DNA of 64,000 nt from Fagopyrum homotropicum (GCA_033239125.1 BSWB01000001.1:42009501-42073500), one strand, 5' to 3'. Shown: positions 9,558-19,955, counted from the first letter of the stretch. Numbers and translations: made by a program. Notes: generated by a model not told the origin, from the sequence alone.

Positions 9558-12500
9558 TTATTCGAGTGCGGTAGGTGCAAACTCCTCAGCTTGGAGTTCC
9601 GGCGAGTACTTCTTGAGTCGTTGGCCGTTCACCTTAAAACTTCCGCTAGCTTCACCCCATACTTCAACTGCACCATGGGGGAAAATACGCTTAATTAGAA
9701 AAGATCCAGTCCAACGGGATTTAAGCTTACCTGGAAAGAGGCGAAGCCTTGAATTGAAGAGGAGAACTTGATCTCCTTCTTTGAAGTCCTTTGGAATGAT
9801 ATGCTTATCATGCCAACGCTTTGCTCTTTCCTTGTAGATCTTGGCGTTTTCATAGGCGTTCAAGCGAAGCTCATCCAGCTTGTTGATGTCTAGGAGACGC
9901 TTCTCTCCCGCTTCCTTCATGCTGAAATTTAGCCACTTGATAGCCCAAAACGCTTTGTGCTCCAGCTCTACCGGCAAATGACAAGATTTCCCATACACAA
10001 GGTTGTATGGTGTGGTTCCTATGGGAGTCTTGTATGCAGTCCGGTACGCCCATAATGCGTCATCTAGTTTCAAGGACCAATCCTTCCTAGTCCTTGAAAC
10101 CGTCTTCTCTAGAATTCCCTTGATCTCCCTATTTGAGATCTCAACTTGTCCACTCGTTTGTGGATGGTAAGGGGTGGCGATCTTGTGAGTAACCCCATAC
10201 TTGGCTTGAAGAGCTTCAAAGCGACGGGCTATGAAGTGAGAACCTCCATCACTAATGATCGTCCTTGGTGTCCCGAATCGCGGAAAGATGGTCTTGTTGA
10301 AGAACTTAACCACCACCATGGCATCATTTGTGGGAGAGGCAATTGCTTCTACCCATCTAGAAACGTAGTCTACCGCCAATAATATGTATTGGTTTCCACA
10401 AGAAGAAGGGAATGGTCCCATGAAATCGACTCCCCAAACGTCGAAAATCTCCACCTCTTGGATGTTGTTGAGGGGCATCTCGTTCCTTCTAGAGATATTG
10501 CCTGTTCTTTGACAAGCATCGCAACAAGAAACAAAGGATTGCACATCTTTAAATAAAGTAGGCCAATAGAATCCAGATTGCAATACCTTTGCGCTAGTTT
10601 TGTTCGAACTAGCGTGTCCTCCACAAGGTAGTGAGTGACAATGGCGGATGACACTTTGCATCTCATCTTCCGGCACACATCGCCGGATGATGCCATCCGG
10701 ACCTCTCTTAAAGAGGAGAGGCTCGTTCCAATAGTATTCCCGGACGTCCTTGAAGAACTTCTTCTTTTGTGCGTATGATAGTCCGGGTGGTATCTCCTGG
10801 CAAACCAAATAGTTAACGAAATCAGCAAACCATGGTTCGTTACCTTTGGAGACTACCTTGATGCACTCCTCTATGATATGTAGGTGTTCGTCCGGAAATG
10901 AGTCATCAATGGGTAAATGGTCGTCCTCTAGATGTGTTAGACGACTCAAATGATCCGCAACAGAATTTTCCGAGCCTTTTTTGTCGCGGATCTCAAGATC
11001 GAATTCTTGTAGGAGAAGAATCCATCTAATCAGCCTTGGCTTCGCATCTTTCTTCGCGAGGAGGTACCGGATCGCAGCATGATCCGTGTAGACAATCACC
11101 TTTGCACCTACAAGATAAGAGCGAAACTTGTCAATAGCGTAGACAATGGCTAGAAACTCTTTTTCCGTAGTGGCGTAGTTGAGCTGAGCTTCGTCTAGCG
11201 TCTTGCTAGAGTAGTATATGGCGTGGGTTCGTCCTTCTTTTCGTTGTCCAAGAACAGCTCCAATGGCTACGTCACTAGCATCACACATAATCTCGAAGGG
11301 GAGAGTCCAATCCGGAGGTTGGATAATAGGTGCTGAAATTAGAGCTTGCTGAATGGTGTTAAACGCATCCAAACATTCCTGCGAAAACTCAAAAACCGCA
11401 TCCTTCATCAATAGATTAGTGAGAGGTTTTGATATCTTAGAAAAGTCCTTAATGAAACGTCTATAGAATCCAGCATGTCCTAGGAAACTTCTTATCCCTT
11501 TCACCGAAATTGGGGGAGGAAGTTTCTCTATGGTCTCTATCTTAGCTCTGTCTACCTCTATCCCTCTACTAGAGACTAAGTGACCTAATACGATTCCTTC
11601 CTTAACCATAAACTGACACTTCTCCCAATTAAGAACTAGGTTAGTGTCTTCACATCTTTGCAAAACAAGAGAAAGGTTAGAAAGACAATCGTTAAAAGCG
11701 GAACCGTAAACGGAGAAGTCGTCCATGAAGACTTCCATGATTTCCTCTACATATTCGGAGAAGATGGCCATCATGCACCGTTGAAAGGTGGCTGGGGCGT
11801 TGCAAAGCCCGAACGGCATTCTCCTATAGGCAAACGTACCCCAAGGGCACGTGAATGTGGTCTTCTCTTGATCATCCGGATGTATCGGAATCTGGAAGAA
11901 GCCACTATAACCGTCAAGGTAGCAAAAGTATGAATGTTGTGCTAACCTTTCAAGCATCTGATCGATGAATGGCAATGGAAAGTGATCCTTCCGCGTTGCG
12001 TTGTTGAGCTTGCGGTAGTCTATACACATTCGCCATCCAGTTACGGTTCGGGTAGGAATGAGTTCGTTGTTCTTATTGGTGATGACCGTCATTCCTCCCT
12101 TCTTCGGAACTACTTGAACTGGGCTCACCCACTTGCTATCGGAGATAGGATAGATGATACCTGCATCAAGAAGTTTAAGAATTTCCTTCTTGACAACCTC
12201 CTTCATGGTCGGATTCAACCGCCTTTGAGGTTGTCTTGAAGTTCTAAAGTCCTCCTCCATTAGTATCTTATGCATGCATAGGGAGGGTTTAATTCCTACT
12301 AAGTCCTCAATAGTATAGCCTATGGCTTTTCTATGTTTCCTAAGGACAATCATGAGCTGTTCATGTTCATCTATGCTTAATTCGGAACTAACGATAACCG
12401 GAAAGGTGGAATTAGATCCAAGAAAAGCGTACCTTAGATGAGTAGGAAGTGGTTTGAGTTCCATTGCTTTCGGAGCTTCCAATGATCCTTGAGGAGCTTC

Positions 12501-15431
12501 CGATGTTTCGTTAGAAGTTTCTAAGGATGTTGAATGGGTTGGAGAAGAATTAGAAGAAGTTGAAGAAGTATGCCGGTCACCCTCTTCCACGGTCAAAATT
12601 ACGGTCTCCTCTTGTGTTCCACGGCCGTAATATCCTCTGGAATGGAAGTCGATTTTGGTCGTGGAATCCACGGTCGTGGAATACAGGGTATGACCGTGGA
12701 TTCTAGTATCCTCAGCCTCATCGTGGAGTTTCTCAAGCTCCACTTCATGCATCTCTTCTTGTGCTTCCAAGGCTTCAATTTCCTCTTTGCACTCTTCTTC
12801 TTCTCCTACATTGGTTAGACTCATAGTAATAACCTTTTGTAACGGATCGTTAAAGAGAATCGCACTTACCTCCTCCCTAGACAAACCTTCTTCGTCTTGG
12901 ATATTGTAAATATCCTCATCAAAGATTGGCTCCTTCACTAGAGTGGAAAGAACGAACTCTACTTTCTCTTCCCCAATATCAAAAGCGAGTCTCCCATTCT
13001 TGCAATCGACCATGCAGCCGGAAGTTGCAAGAACCGGTCTTCCGAGTATGATCGGGACCGGACTATCTGCAGGAATGTCAAGCACGACAAAATCAATGGG
13101 AACAAAGAACTTGTCTAGCTTGACTGGGACGTCTTCTACAATGCCAACGGGACGAGTAATGGATCGATCCGCCATGTATAACGTCATCTTCACCGGTTTA
13201 GGGTCGCCTAAACCGATCTTCCTGCACAACGCAAGTGGTATGATGCTCACACTTGCTCCTAAGTCACATAAAGCGTCATATGTGACCTCTCCCACTCCAA
13301 TGGGAATGCAAAATGACCCCGGATCTTTCAGCTTTGGGGGCATTTTCTCCTTCATCGTCTTGATGAGATCCGAAGAATCCGAACTCATCTTGACCTCTCC
13401 AAAATCTTCTAGCTTCCTCTTGTTTGAGAGGAGCTCCTTCAAGAACTTGCCATAAGCCGGCATACCTACAATAGCATCAATGAAAGGTATATTAATATGC
13501 AGCTTGCTCATGAGTTCTATAAACTTACCGAATTGCTTGTCTAGGCGCGCTCGCGCTCTAGATTGAGGGAACGGTAGGGGAGGTTTGTAAGCTGGAGGAG
13601 GAACATAGACGTCTTCCTTCTCCTTCCCCTTTCCTTTGTCCTTCTCTACGGGGACTTCAACGAACGTAGGCTGCGGATTGGTGGTAGTCACTCCGCTCCT
13701 AGTTGTAATCGCCATTACCCTTCCCTTAGGGTTGTCCTCCGTCTTTCCTGGAAGTTTCCCTTGATTTCTAGGAACTTCTTCCGCATGGTTGAACATTTGG
13801 TTTTCCAAAACCTTTTGAGCTTTGTCAACCTTAGAAATTTGATCATCAACCTTGATGATGCGGTTCTCCAACCCTTGAAGCTTTCCCAAGATAGTTTCCA
13901 ACATGGGATCGGGCTTCTCTTTTCCCGTATTGTTGCCTCCATTAGATGATTGCCCCTGGCTTTTCAAAGGAGTAGAGGAAGAGGAGGGTGGAGTTAGTGA
14001 ATTGGAATTGGAAGGATAGGAGTTACCAGAATTTTGTTGATTGGAGCGCCAATTGTTGTTGTTTGAACCCCGATTGTTGTTCCAATTGTTGTTGTTCCGG
14101 TTGTTGTTGTTTCCATTCCAATTGTTATTCCGGTTATTGTTCCGGTTATTGTTGTTGCGGTTGGTGTTATCACCGCCGTTGTTGTTGCCCAAATAGCCAA
14201 CATCCTTCTCTTGTTGCTTTGGGAAGTTGGTCTTGATAGCCTCCTTCAACTCTTTGATCTCATTGTTGAGGGAGAAAATCTGATTTTGAGCTTCATGTGT
14301 GAGCTTTGCTCCTTGCTCCACACGATTTCCCTCCACCTTCCGGTGGGAATACTTCTCTATGACTCTTGCTTGCTTCTCAATGAAGTCCCAAGCGTCATCT
14401 TCCCTCATGTCCATGAACGTTCCACATGAGAGGGATTGGAGGTTGAATTGCGTTCCCGCATCCAGCCCCTTGTAGTAAATCTCCAGCAAGGCAAGCTTGG
14501 ATATGCCATGATGAGGGCAATCCAATAGCAAATCCTGAAACCTTTCCCAAGATTGAAACAAACTTTCGTTAGGTCTCATAGAAAAAGCATTAATCTTACC
14601 TCTAAGTTCCGCCGTTTTGGAAGGCGGAAAGAATTTGGTGAGAAACTCTGCGGAAAGGTCTTCCCACGTGTCTAGTTTCCCATTAGGAAGAGCTTGGTAC
14701 CAAGATAGCGCTTTCCCTTTCAAAGAGAAGAAGAAAGGTTTAAGCTTGTAGCTGTTGGTAGTAGCGTTCTTCGGTCTCATCGTCTCCATCATACATTCAA
14801 AGTTTTGCAAGTGTTGGTGTGGAGATTCAGCGCTTGTACCGCCAAATTGGCTTTGGCGAACAAGAGTGATAACTTGAGGGTTAAAGCTAAACCCTTGCAC
14901 ATCTTCAGCATCAAAATTCACACCCAAGCGGCGTGGTTGTTGTGTTGGATCCATCCGCTGGCCAAGAGTTCTTGGCTCATTATCCACACGTTCGACTCTC
15001 GCATTCCTTGGTGGGATGCGGCGATTAGTAGCTCCTTGTGGATTGAAGGGATTTATATTGATCGTGGGATCAATCTCTTCTAACGGTGGCATGGAAGAAT
15101 CACTATCATCAGCGGATGAGTGGCTTTTTCTTCTAGACCTTGATCTCCTTCTCGAGGACTTCTTGCCTACCTTATCTTCGAGGTCGCTCATCTTTATCCT
15201 CATTTGGAAGAGCATGTCTTGTAGACCGTTAACTTGAGATTGATGACAATCCATCTCATCCTGGCGGAGAGTCTCATTCCATCGGAGTTGAGCTTCCTTC
15301 TCTGCCAACTCCGTTTGAAGATCGCGTTCATTCTCTTCAGCCATCTTCTTTTCCTTGCGCCTTTGTCTCAAGGTTTTCTCTAGCTCTTGATCAAGAGGTA
15401 AGAGATCTTCGGTGTTCCTAGACCTGCGCAT
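9558..15431 (-). CDS. A1 gag-pol polyprotein, intact (gag, protease, RT, RNase H, integrase)
   Basis: 1957 codons in a single frame. Residues ~18-95 are a charged, probably coiled-coil N-terminus, and ~150-385 the capsid (GTSAESPHQHLQNFECMMET, KFFPPSKTAELRGKI). Residues ~412-475 are an Asn-rich low-complexity linker; I see no CCHC knuckle. Protease has LCDLGAS near 723. RT has WRMCIDYRKLN, FGLCNAPATFQRCM and catalytic FMDDFSVYG near 1237. RNase H has MCDASDVAIGAVL near 1384. Integrase has an H2C2 finger (about 1597-1640), GVDFMGPF near 1667, ISDGG near 1727 and the catalytic Glu in SGQVEISN 35 residues after the second Asp, i.e. D-D-35-E. A GPF-like C-terminal module is near 1905. All catalytic residues are present. 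The start MRRSR matches the starts in A2 and C. Residues ~910-950, between protease and RT, are encoded by CACGGCCGTG repeats. Confidence 0.95.
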   Translation of the reverse strand: MRRSRNTEDLLPLDQELEKTLRQRRKEKKMAEENERDLQTELAEKEAQLRWNETLRQDEMDCHQSQVNGLQDMLFQMRIKMSDLEDKVGKKSSRRRSRSRRKSHSSADDSDSSMPPLEEIDPTININPFNPQGATNRRIPPRNARVERVDNEPRTLGQRMDPTQQPRRLGVNFDAEDVQGFSFNPQVITLVRQSQFGGTSAESPHQHLQNFECMMETMRPKNATTNSYKLKPFFFSLKGKALSWYQALPNGKLDTWEDLSAEFLTKFFPPSKTAELRGKINAFSMRPNESLFQSWERFQDLLLDCPHHGISKLALLEIYYKGLDAGTQFNLQSLSCGTFMDMREDDAWDFIEKQARVIEKYSHRKVEGNRVEQGAKLTHEAQNQIFSLNNEIKELKEAIKTNFPKQQEKDVGYLGNNNGGDNTNRNNNNRNNNRNNNWNGNNNNRNNNNWNNNRGSNNNNWRSNQQNSGNSYPSNSNSLTPPSSSSTPLKSQGQSSNGGNNTGKEKPDPMLETILGKLQGLENRIIKVDDQISKVDKAQKVLENQMFNHAEEVPRNQGKLPGKTEDNPKGRVMAITTRSGVTTTNPQPTFVEVPVEKDKGKGKEKEDVYVPPPAYKPPLPFPQSRARARLDKQFGKFIELMSKLHINIPFIDAIVGMPAYGKFLKELLSNKRKLEDFGEVKMSSDSSDLIKTMKEKMPPKLKDPGSFCIPIGVGEVTYDALCDLGASVSIIPLALCRKIGLGDPKPVKMTLYMADRSITRPVGIVEDVPVKLDKFFVPIDFVVLDIPADSPVPIILGRPVLATSGCMVDCKNGRLAFDIGEEKVEFVLSTLVKEPIFDEDIYNIQDEEGLSREEVSAILFNDPLQKVITMSLTNVGEEEECKEEIEALEAQEEMHEVELEKLHDEAEDTRIHGHTLYSTTVDSTTKIDFHSRGYYGRGTQEETVILTVEEGDRHTSSTSSNSSPTHSTSLETSNETSEAPQGSLEAPKAMELKPLPTHLRYAFLGSNSTFPVIVSSELSIDEHEQLMIVLRKHRKAIGYTIEDLVGIKPSLCMHKILMEEDFRTSRQPQRRLNPTMKEVVKKEILKLLDAGIIYPISDSKWVSPVQVVPKKGGMTVITNKNNELIPTRTVTGWRMCIDYRKLNNATRKDHFPLPFIDQMLERLAQHSYFCYLDGYSGFFQIPIHPDDQEKTTFTCPWGTFAYRRMPFGLCNAPATFQRCMMAIFSEYVEEIMEVFMDDFSVYGSAFNDCLSNLSLVLQRCEDTNLVLNWEKCQFMVKEGIVLGHLVSSRGIEVDRAKIETIEKLPPPISVKGIRSFLGHAGFYRRFIKDFSKISKPLTNLLMKDAVFEFSQECLDAFNTIQQALISAPIIQPPDWTLPFEIMCDASDVAIGAVLGQRKEGRTHAIYYSSKTLDEAQLNYATTEKEFLAIVYAIDKFRSYLVGAKVIVYTDHAAIRYLLAKKDAKPRLIRWILLLQEFDLEIRDKKGSENSVADHLSRLTHLEDDHLPIDDSFPDEHLHIIEECIKVVSKGNEPWFADFVNYLVCQEIPPGLSYAQKKKFFKDVREYYWNEPLLFKRGPDGIIRRCVPEDEMQSVIRHCHSLPCGGHASSNKTSAKVLQSGFYWPTLFKDVQSFVSCCDACQRTGNISRRNEMPLNNIQEVEIFDVWGVDFMGPFPSSCGNQYILLAVDYVSRWVEAIASPTNDAMVVVKFFNKTIFPRFGTPRTIISDGGSHFIARRFEALQAKYGVTHKIATPYHPQTSGQVEISNREIKGILEKTVSRTRKDWSLKLDDALWAYRTAYKTPIGTTPYNLVYGKSCHLPVELEHKAFWAIKWLNFSMKEAGEKRLLDINKLDELRLNAYENAKIYKERAKRWHDKHIIPKDFKEGDQVLLFNSRLRLFPGKLKSRWTGSFLIKRIFPHGAVEVWGEASGSFKVNGQRLKKYSPELQAEEFAPTALE
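12585..12700 (-). repeat. Palindrome cluster inside the A1 protease-RT linker coding sequence
   Basis: Several copies of the ACGGYCGTGG/ACGGCCGTAAT word family seen in the LTR occur here in frame, giving HG(R/H), YGRG and STTV peptides. The matching stretch is longer in A2 (52265-52440) and different in C (33695-33815). The linker tolerates length change, so it is probably disordered. Confidence 0.75.
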
Positions 15432-15508
15432 GCACTCAAAGAAAAATCAAATAACGAGAGCAAGCTCCCAAGCTTGACAACCGGCTACCGGATTCGGACG
15501 AATCCAAA

Positions 15509-15526
15509 TCCCCAGCAACGGCGCCA
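15509..15526 (-). other. A1 primer-binding site
   Basis: Sense TGGCGCCGTTGCTGGGGA begins six bases after the end of the 5' LTR. It is complementary to the 3' end of plant tRNA-Asp as used by Athila-type elements (established knowledge). One base differs from the A2 and C versions (GTTGCT versus GTTGCC). Confidence 0.8.
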
Positions 15527-15532
15527 AAAACT

Positions 15533-17295
15533 TGTTCGCCCCTAGAGGTGTGTGCAAATAAGTTTTAAATTTATAAAACTAGAATCAAGCAAGCGAACCC
15601 GCAGTGTACGGATCGACGTAGTTAAGCAAGAATTCCAGAGTATCGAACACAGGGATTTGGGTGGAGCGAACTCGATTGCAGATTATCAAGCAAATAAATA
15701 TGGGAGTTTTGCAGATATTGGGAAAACAACAATCCTAAAGTTTCAGGTATCCAGTTGCGGCAATAGATTCAAGATATACCAATGATGTAAAGACAGAGTG
15801 GAGATATGCAAAGGTATACTAATGTAAGGTAATCGTACGGTTGAGGTTCCAAAAACCTTATGTAACTCACCTACAAAGCACTCTCTATACAGGTTGTTGA
15901 GGCTCAATATAGAAAGATTTTAGAGATGAGAATTAGTGTCAAATACCCAAACTTATAATCTAAAGATCAAGACTAACTTAACCGATTGAGGTTGTTGAGG
16001 CTCACAATCGAGGTAGAGGTTGTTGAGGCTTCACTACCACCTAGAAAAGACAAGTCTAAACTAAGCTAAAGCAAATCTTTAACTTTGGATTAAAGTAAAA
16101 GCAAGTTCGTAAACTAAAGGGAAATCACGGTTAGTTCTTGAGGTTCCACGGCCGTGGACTCAAGAACAGACCGTAATTTAGGGTTGTCGGCGATTCTCTC
16201 TAACTCTCAGGGTCTAATCTGTTTGCGATTGATCTATCATCACCTATGCCACAACTATCAACCCTTCACCTTAGAATTGTTAAGGGTTTTTAGCCAATAA
16301 CAGTCATATTGATATCAATTCAAGAATTAAAAGATAAAAAGATGAAAACTTTCAAGAACTTTCAATAATCTTCAATTCAATCTCAAAGTCACAAAGAGAA
16401 TAAGCAATGTCAAAAGATTCACAATAGAACAAATAATCGTAACTCTAGGAAAGAAAAGAAAACGGGATGTCAATCCGTTTTCCAAATCGAACCTAGTCAA
16501 GAAGAGAGATCTTCTTGCAAAAACTTCCAAGAACTACGATCTTCCGCCAATCCGGAGATCTCAACAGCAATCTCCACCAAAAGTGCGAGATTAGAGGAAT
16601 TCCAAAAACGAGCGTCGATCTCTTCAAAGAGATGTCAATTGCTTCCAAGCAAACTAAGCAAAACGTCTTCGTGTCTAAGCGGCGAAGAATGAGGGCAAAC
16701 GGGTATCCAAGGTCGTAAGCAAGGTGACGGAAATCTTGCTTCGTCCGTCTTTTTATAGTGTAGGGCAAAATGTCGGCCCGGCCCAATCTTTAAAAGATCG
16801 TGGCTTCAAAGTGTGGCGAAAAGATTCGCCAAGATCACGGTCGTGGAAGTGTTCCACGACCGTAATTTAGGGCGTGGAAACAATTACGGTTAGTTCCACG
16901 GCCGTAGAATCCCCTGGAATGAACATCGAATTCTGACTCCAAATCCACGGCCGTAATTCTGGCCGTGGTTTGTGATACGGCCGTATTTTAGGGCGTAATT
17001 TAGGGCAAGAACGTGATTCTTCCCTAAACTCGTGCATTCCTCAAACTAAGACTCCAAATTGCTTCCAAAGAGTGTCCTCAATCTATGGACATATCAACTC
17101 AACTCTCCTTTGCTCGTTTCCGTTCGGAAATAGCTCCAAATCACCTATAATCAACATAGAACTAGTGTAGACATCCATATCGAAAATATAGGTAATACTA
17201 GCTCACATATGCACAAAGATCAATCAAAGACTATCAATATGAATCAAATACATTTAGAAAACGTGCCTAAAATATCACAATATTTCATGCTAACA
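15533..17295 (-). repeat. A1 5' LTR with promoter
   Basis: 1763 bp, ends TG...CA. The sense TATA box CACTATAAAAAG is at 16750-16757. The palindrome cluster upstream of it (16832-17000) includes an inverted repeat with arms ATCACGGTCGTGGAA and TTCCACGACCGTAAT around a GTG loop. A GGGCC-rich stretch near 16776-16790 resembles the plant 'site II' promoter element. The leader hairpin is at 16122-16179. It differs from the 3' LTR at about five sites, so the insertion is very young. Confidence 0.95.
16122..16179 (-). repeat. Nested hairpin in the A1 LTR leader (also 4641-4698)
   Basis: Three sets of paired arms on one axis: ATCACGG/CCGTAAT outermost, GTTCTTGAG/CTCAAGAAC next, and the palindrome CCACGGCCGTGG at the centre. 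It lies downstream of the TATA box, so it would be in the RNA. The env-position leader (8737-8793), the A2 LTR (48800-48857), the A2 env leader (56231-56288) and the C LTR (28009-28070) have related structures. Confidence 0.75.
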
Positions 17296-17783
17296 ACGCC
17301 CAATCAAGAAAAACACACGGATCATATTCACCATGAAAGGTAGGGAACATAACCTTACCTTCCCTACGAACTCGGTAGGGGTCCGGGCGGGGCGGTGGAA
17401 TGTAGGCATCATCGGCACGGGCTCGCCGGTGGCCGCCATGAGGCCGTTGGCGCCCATGAACGGGTGGGGCCTGCCTAGGTTGATTTGGGGAGGCAACCAT
17501 TCTTCACCCCGGTCTTGGTTCTCATAAGGGTCTATGACGGGTGGGTGCCACGGACGGTTATGTGCTACCCGTTCTAAATCGGATTCATCACCGGAGAACT
17601 CGTTGAAGTTGTGTTGCTCATCGTATTCATCAAAGTCAAGGGTCCTCGGTTGCCGGGTTGACCGTTGGCGACGGTGTTCGGAACGATCATGCTCACGACC
17701 ATGATTGGTGGTTGAGTTGGGACGGTACCGGGGCTCTTCCCGGGTTTGTCGGTCGGTGCGGGGCACACTAGGTGGAGGTGGAG
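17296..17783 (-). pseudogene. E1 gag N-terminal part, second segment
   Basis: The reading frame runs from the B insertion at 17783 towards the A1 insertion at 17300. It encodes a charged, Arg/Gln-rich region (TDRQTREEPRYRPN, DFDEYDEQHNFNEF, PWHPPVIDPYEN) and then, after a frameshift near 17400, the gag motif FPTFHGEYDPCVFLDW, the usual opening of Gypsy capsid. The next residues continue on the other side of A1 near 4045. This piece shows that A1 sits inside the capsid gene of E1. Confidence 0.8.
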
Positions 17784-19418
17784 TGTAATATCTAGGATTT
17801 CCGAATTCTAATTAATGTTGAATAACTTAATCGTTGATAGTAATTGACATATAACTCGTGAACATTTCGCAAGTGATGAGTATGAGTCCCACCGTTATGT
17901 TCCTCGTGTAATTTTGGACGTTTGGAAAAATTTTTACTTTTTCCCCCGGGTAATTATTTTTACCCTCCGATGTTATTTGGAGCATTTAGGAGCTCCAATT
18001 AATAAAAATGCAGTTGAGAAAAATGATCAGGACATCGGATATGTCCTAGATATGAAATAACATGAAGAGGCAAAACGGTCAAAAGAGTCGCTATTTCGTT
18101 TCTTAACGGCTAAGAAAGACGGCTTAGGAATACACGTTTTCCGAGGCAGCTTTGGAAGAATTATCCCTACAATATTCCAGATTTAATGTTCCAATCTCGA
18201 GAAGTTTGGAGAAAGAGGTTCGACCCGCCTTTGGATCGGTTAAAGGATAATTATCGACTTTACTAAAGGATAATTATCGTCTTCACTATAAATAGCGGAA
18301 AATTCTTTATTAATTCATTTCCTTTCGCGTTTCCTCGTAAAAGCTCTGATTTCTCTCAACCTTCAAACTCAGATCTACTCTCCGTTTCTAATCCGATTTC
18401 AATTCTGTTTGAGTTTCTGGATTCCTCTCTTCATTCTCTTCATATCGGTACCGAGTTTCTGCATTTCCGAGTATATGGAGGGCTGGTCGAGCATATATGT
18501 CACCAGGACGGTTCCGTCGCTCAGATTCCGATGAATTTGATGTTGTCCATACGTAGCCTGCGTCGTTGTGATTCCGAATCTTCTTTCAGATCGTCAATCT
18601 AGTTAGTAACGAATAAGTTATGAATTTATTCGTTTTCTGTACTGTGATTTGGCCTAAATTGACTTTAGGCTTGTCAAAATGGATAATTAGAAATTCCATT
18701 ATGGTCATTATATTATTCTGGTGATTATGGATAGTTTGTTTGATGAAATCTGATGACAGGTGGGTTTGGAAATTGTCTGCGGGCAAAACGTTATTCTGGA
18801 GAAATTTAATTAATTAATTAAAGGTTAATTAATTAAATTAGGATTAAAATTGAGATTGAGTAATGTTGATTAGATACTACCTTGAGACTTGAGAAATTGT
18901 GAGTTATGATGAGATATTGAGGTTTAGTTGGTTGTGAGGCTCACAGATTGAGTATGATCCTTATGGATCCCTTTGGGTCTAGGTGTGACCCCTTTGATGA
19001 ATAGAGGTTGATATATCTCTTTATGCCTTGTTTATAGGCCGTGTTGTCCCTCCAGTGTAGAGGTGATCGTGGTTGAGTTTGTACAAGGTTGAGGTAAGTC
19101 CGTAGGACTTACTTAGCTACCATCCCTATATTGGGTGTTTGCATGAGTGGTGTGTGATTTATATGTTTGCTATGATAGCATGAGTTGTCGTTTTTATCGA
19201 CCTATGTTCTATTGACTGCCCCACTGCGTGGCTGTGATAACCTTTCCCTTTCATCCCGCCGTGGAGTCTGGGAGGTTCTCTAATGTCGGGCCAGACTGGT
19301 TTACAGGAAGGGCGCAATCCACTCCCATAGGGTACACGGATTGTGTGACCGATACTCGTACAGCTGGACATTGTACTCAGAGGCGAGGATGTATCGGTCC
19401 TCGTGTCACATACTTTCA

Positions 19419-19453
<35 letters not shown>

Positions 19454-19932
19454 GGTTTTTGAGTGAATGGTTATTATATAAAGATAATAAATGGATAAAT
19501 GTGTGATAGCATGCTGATGTGTTTATCTTTCATGATTGTGCTTGTGCTTATGCATTACCTCATATATGTATGGTTAGCTAACGGTTTCATACCGTGTTGT
19601 AGATGTTTATAGGTTAGGCGCTACTGGGTGTTCTGGCAGGGTGACAGGCCGAGGACTCTCGTATATTAGGTGGTTGGTTTGGGTTTGTTGTGTTCCCCTC
19701 CTGCGTGAGGATGTTCTTTTGTACCTCCTGTGTGAGGTTGTCGTTTTATATATTCGGCTATGTTGTTGTTTACTTTGGGTTGTACAGTTTATACTGTTTT
19801 ATGTATTTGTTTTATATCTGTCAGTGCCATGTTGTAAGGTCCATTGAATTTGTTGTCAGGCTAGGGTCAGGATCCATTGTGAGATCCTAGCCCAATGTGA
19901 CATCCCGAGTCCCGCGGATTCGGGGTGTTACA
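17784..19932 (+). repeat. B 5' LTR
   Basis: 2149 bp starting TGTAATATCTAGG and ending GGGGTGTTACA. It contains a TATAAATAG promoter candidate near 18285-18295, a small inverted repeat AAGTCC-gta-GGACTT near 19097 and a (TA)n run at 19421-19452 (18 bp in the other LTR). I count roughly 50 differences from the 3' LTR by eye, about 2.3%. Confidence 0.93.
19421..19452. repeat. (TA)16 microsatellite inside the B LTR
   Basis: Pure TA dinucleotides. The 3' LTR copy at 26589-26606 has nine units, so it has changed length since insertion. Confidence 0.95.
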
Positions 19933-19936
19933 GAGT

Positions 19937-19955
19937 TGGTATCAGAGCCCAGGTT
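19937..19955 (+). other. B primer-binding site (initiator tRNA-Met type)
   Basis: TGGTATCAGAGCCCAGGTT starts four bases after the LTR. It matches the complement of the plant initiator tRNA-Met 3' end, apart from one extra C. Confidence 0.9.

Larger units (their letters stand above)
4052..17295 (-). mobile_element. A1: full-length, apparently intact Athila-lineage LTR retrotransposon
   Basis: 13.2 kb on the minus strand. The 5' LTR is 15533-17295 and the 3' LTR 4052-5814, both 1763 bp with TG...CA ends and about five differences by eye. Flanking 5-mers are gcgcc (4047-4051) and acgcc (17296-17300), a target duplication with one transition. Order in sense direction: PBS, gag-pol (one ORF), spacer, env-position ORF, 1.3-kb untranslated spacer, PPT, LTR. 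Athila assignment rests on the PBS core TGGCGCCGTTGC, the protease motif LCDLGASVSIIPLALC, the RT motif FMDDFSVYG and the extra ORF after pol. It is inserted in the gag of E1. Confidence 0.95.

Noticed and set aside
14000..14200. Cys-rich or Thr/Ile-rich short frames opposite the Asn-rich linker (14000-14236, 50743-50982)
   Set aside because: They are other-frame readings of an AAC/GTT repeat encoding poly-Asn.
19937..19955. tRNA-like sequences at the PBS positions (19937, 39493, 15509, 36458, 49451)
   Set aside because: They are only 11-19 bases long and sit at LTR edges. They are primer-binding sites, not tRNA genes.
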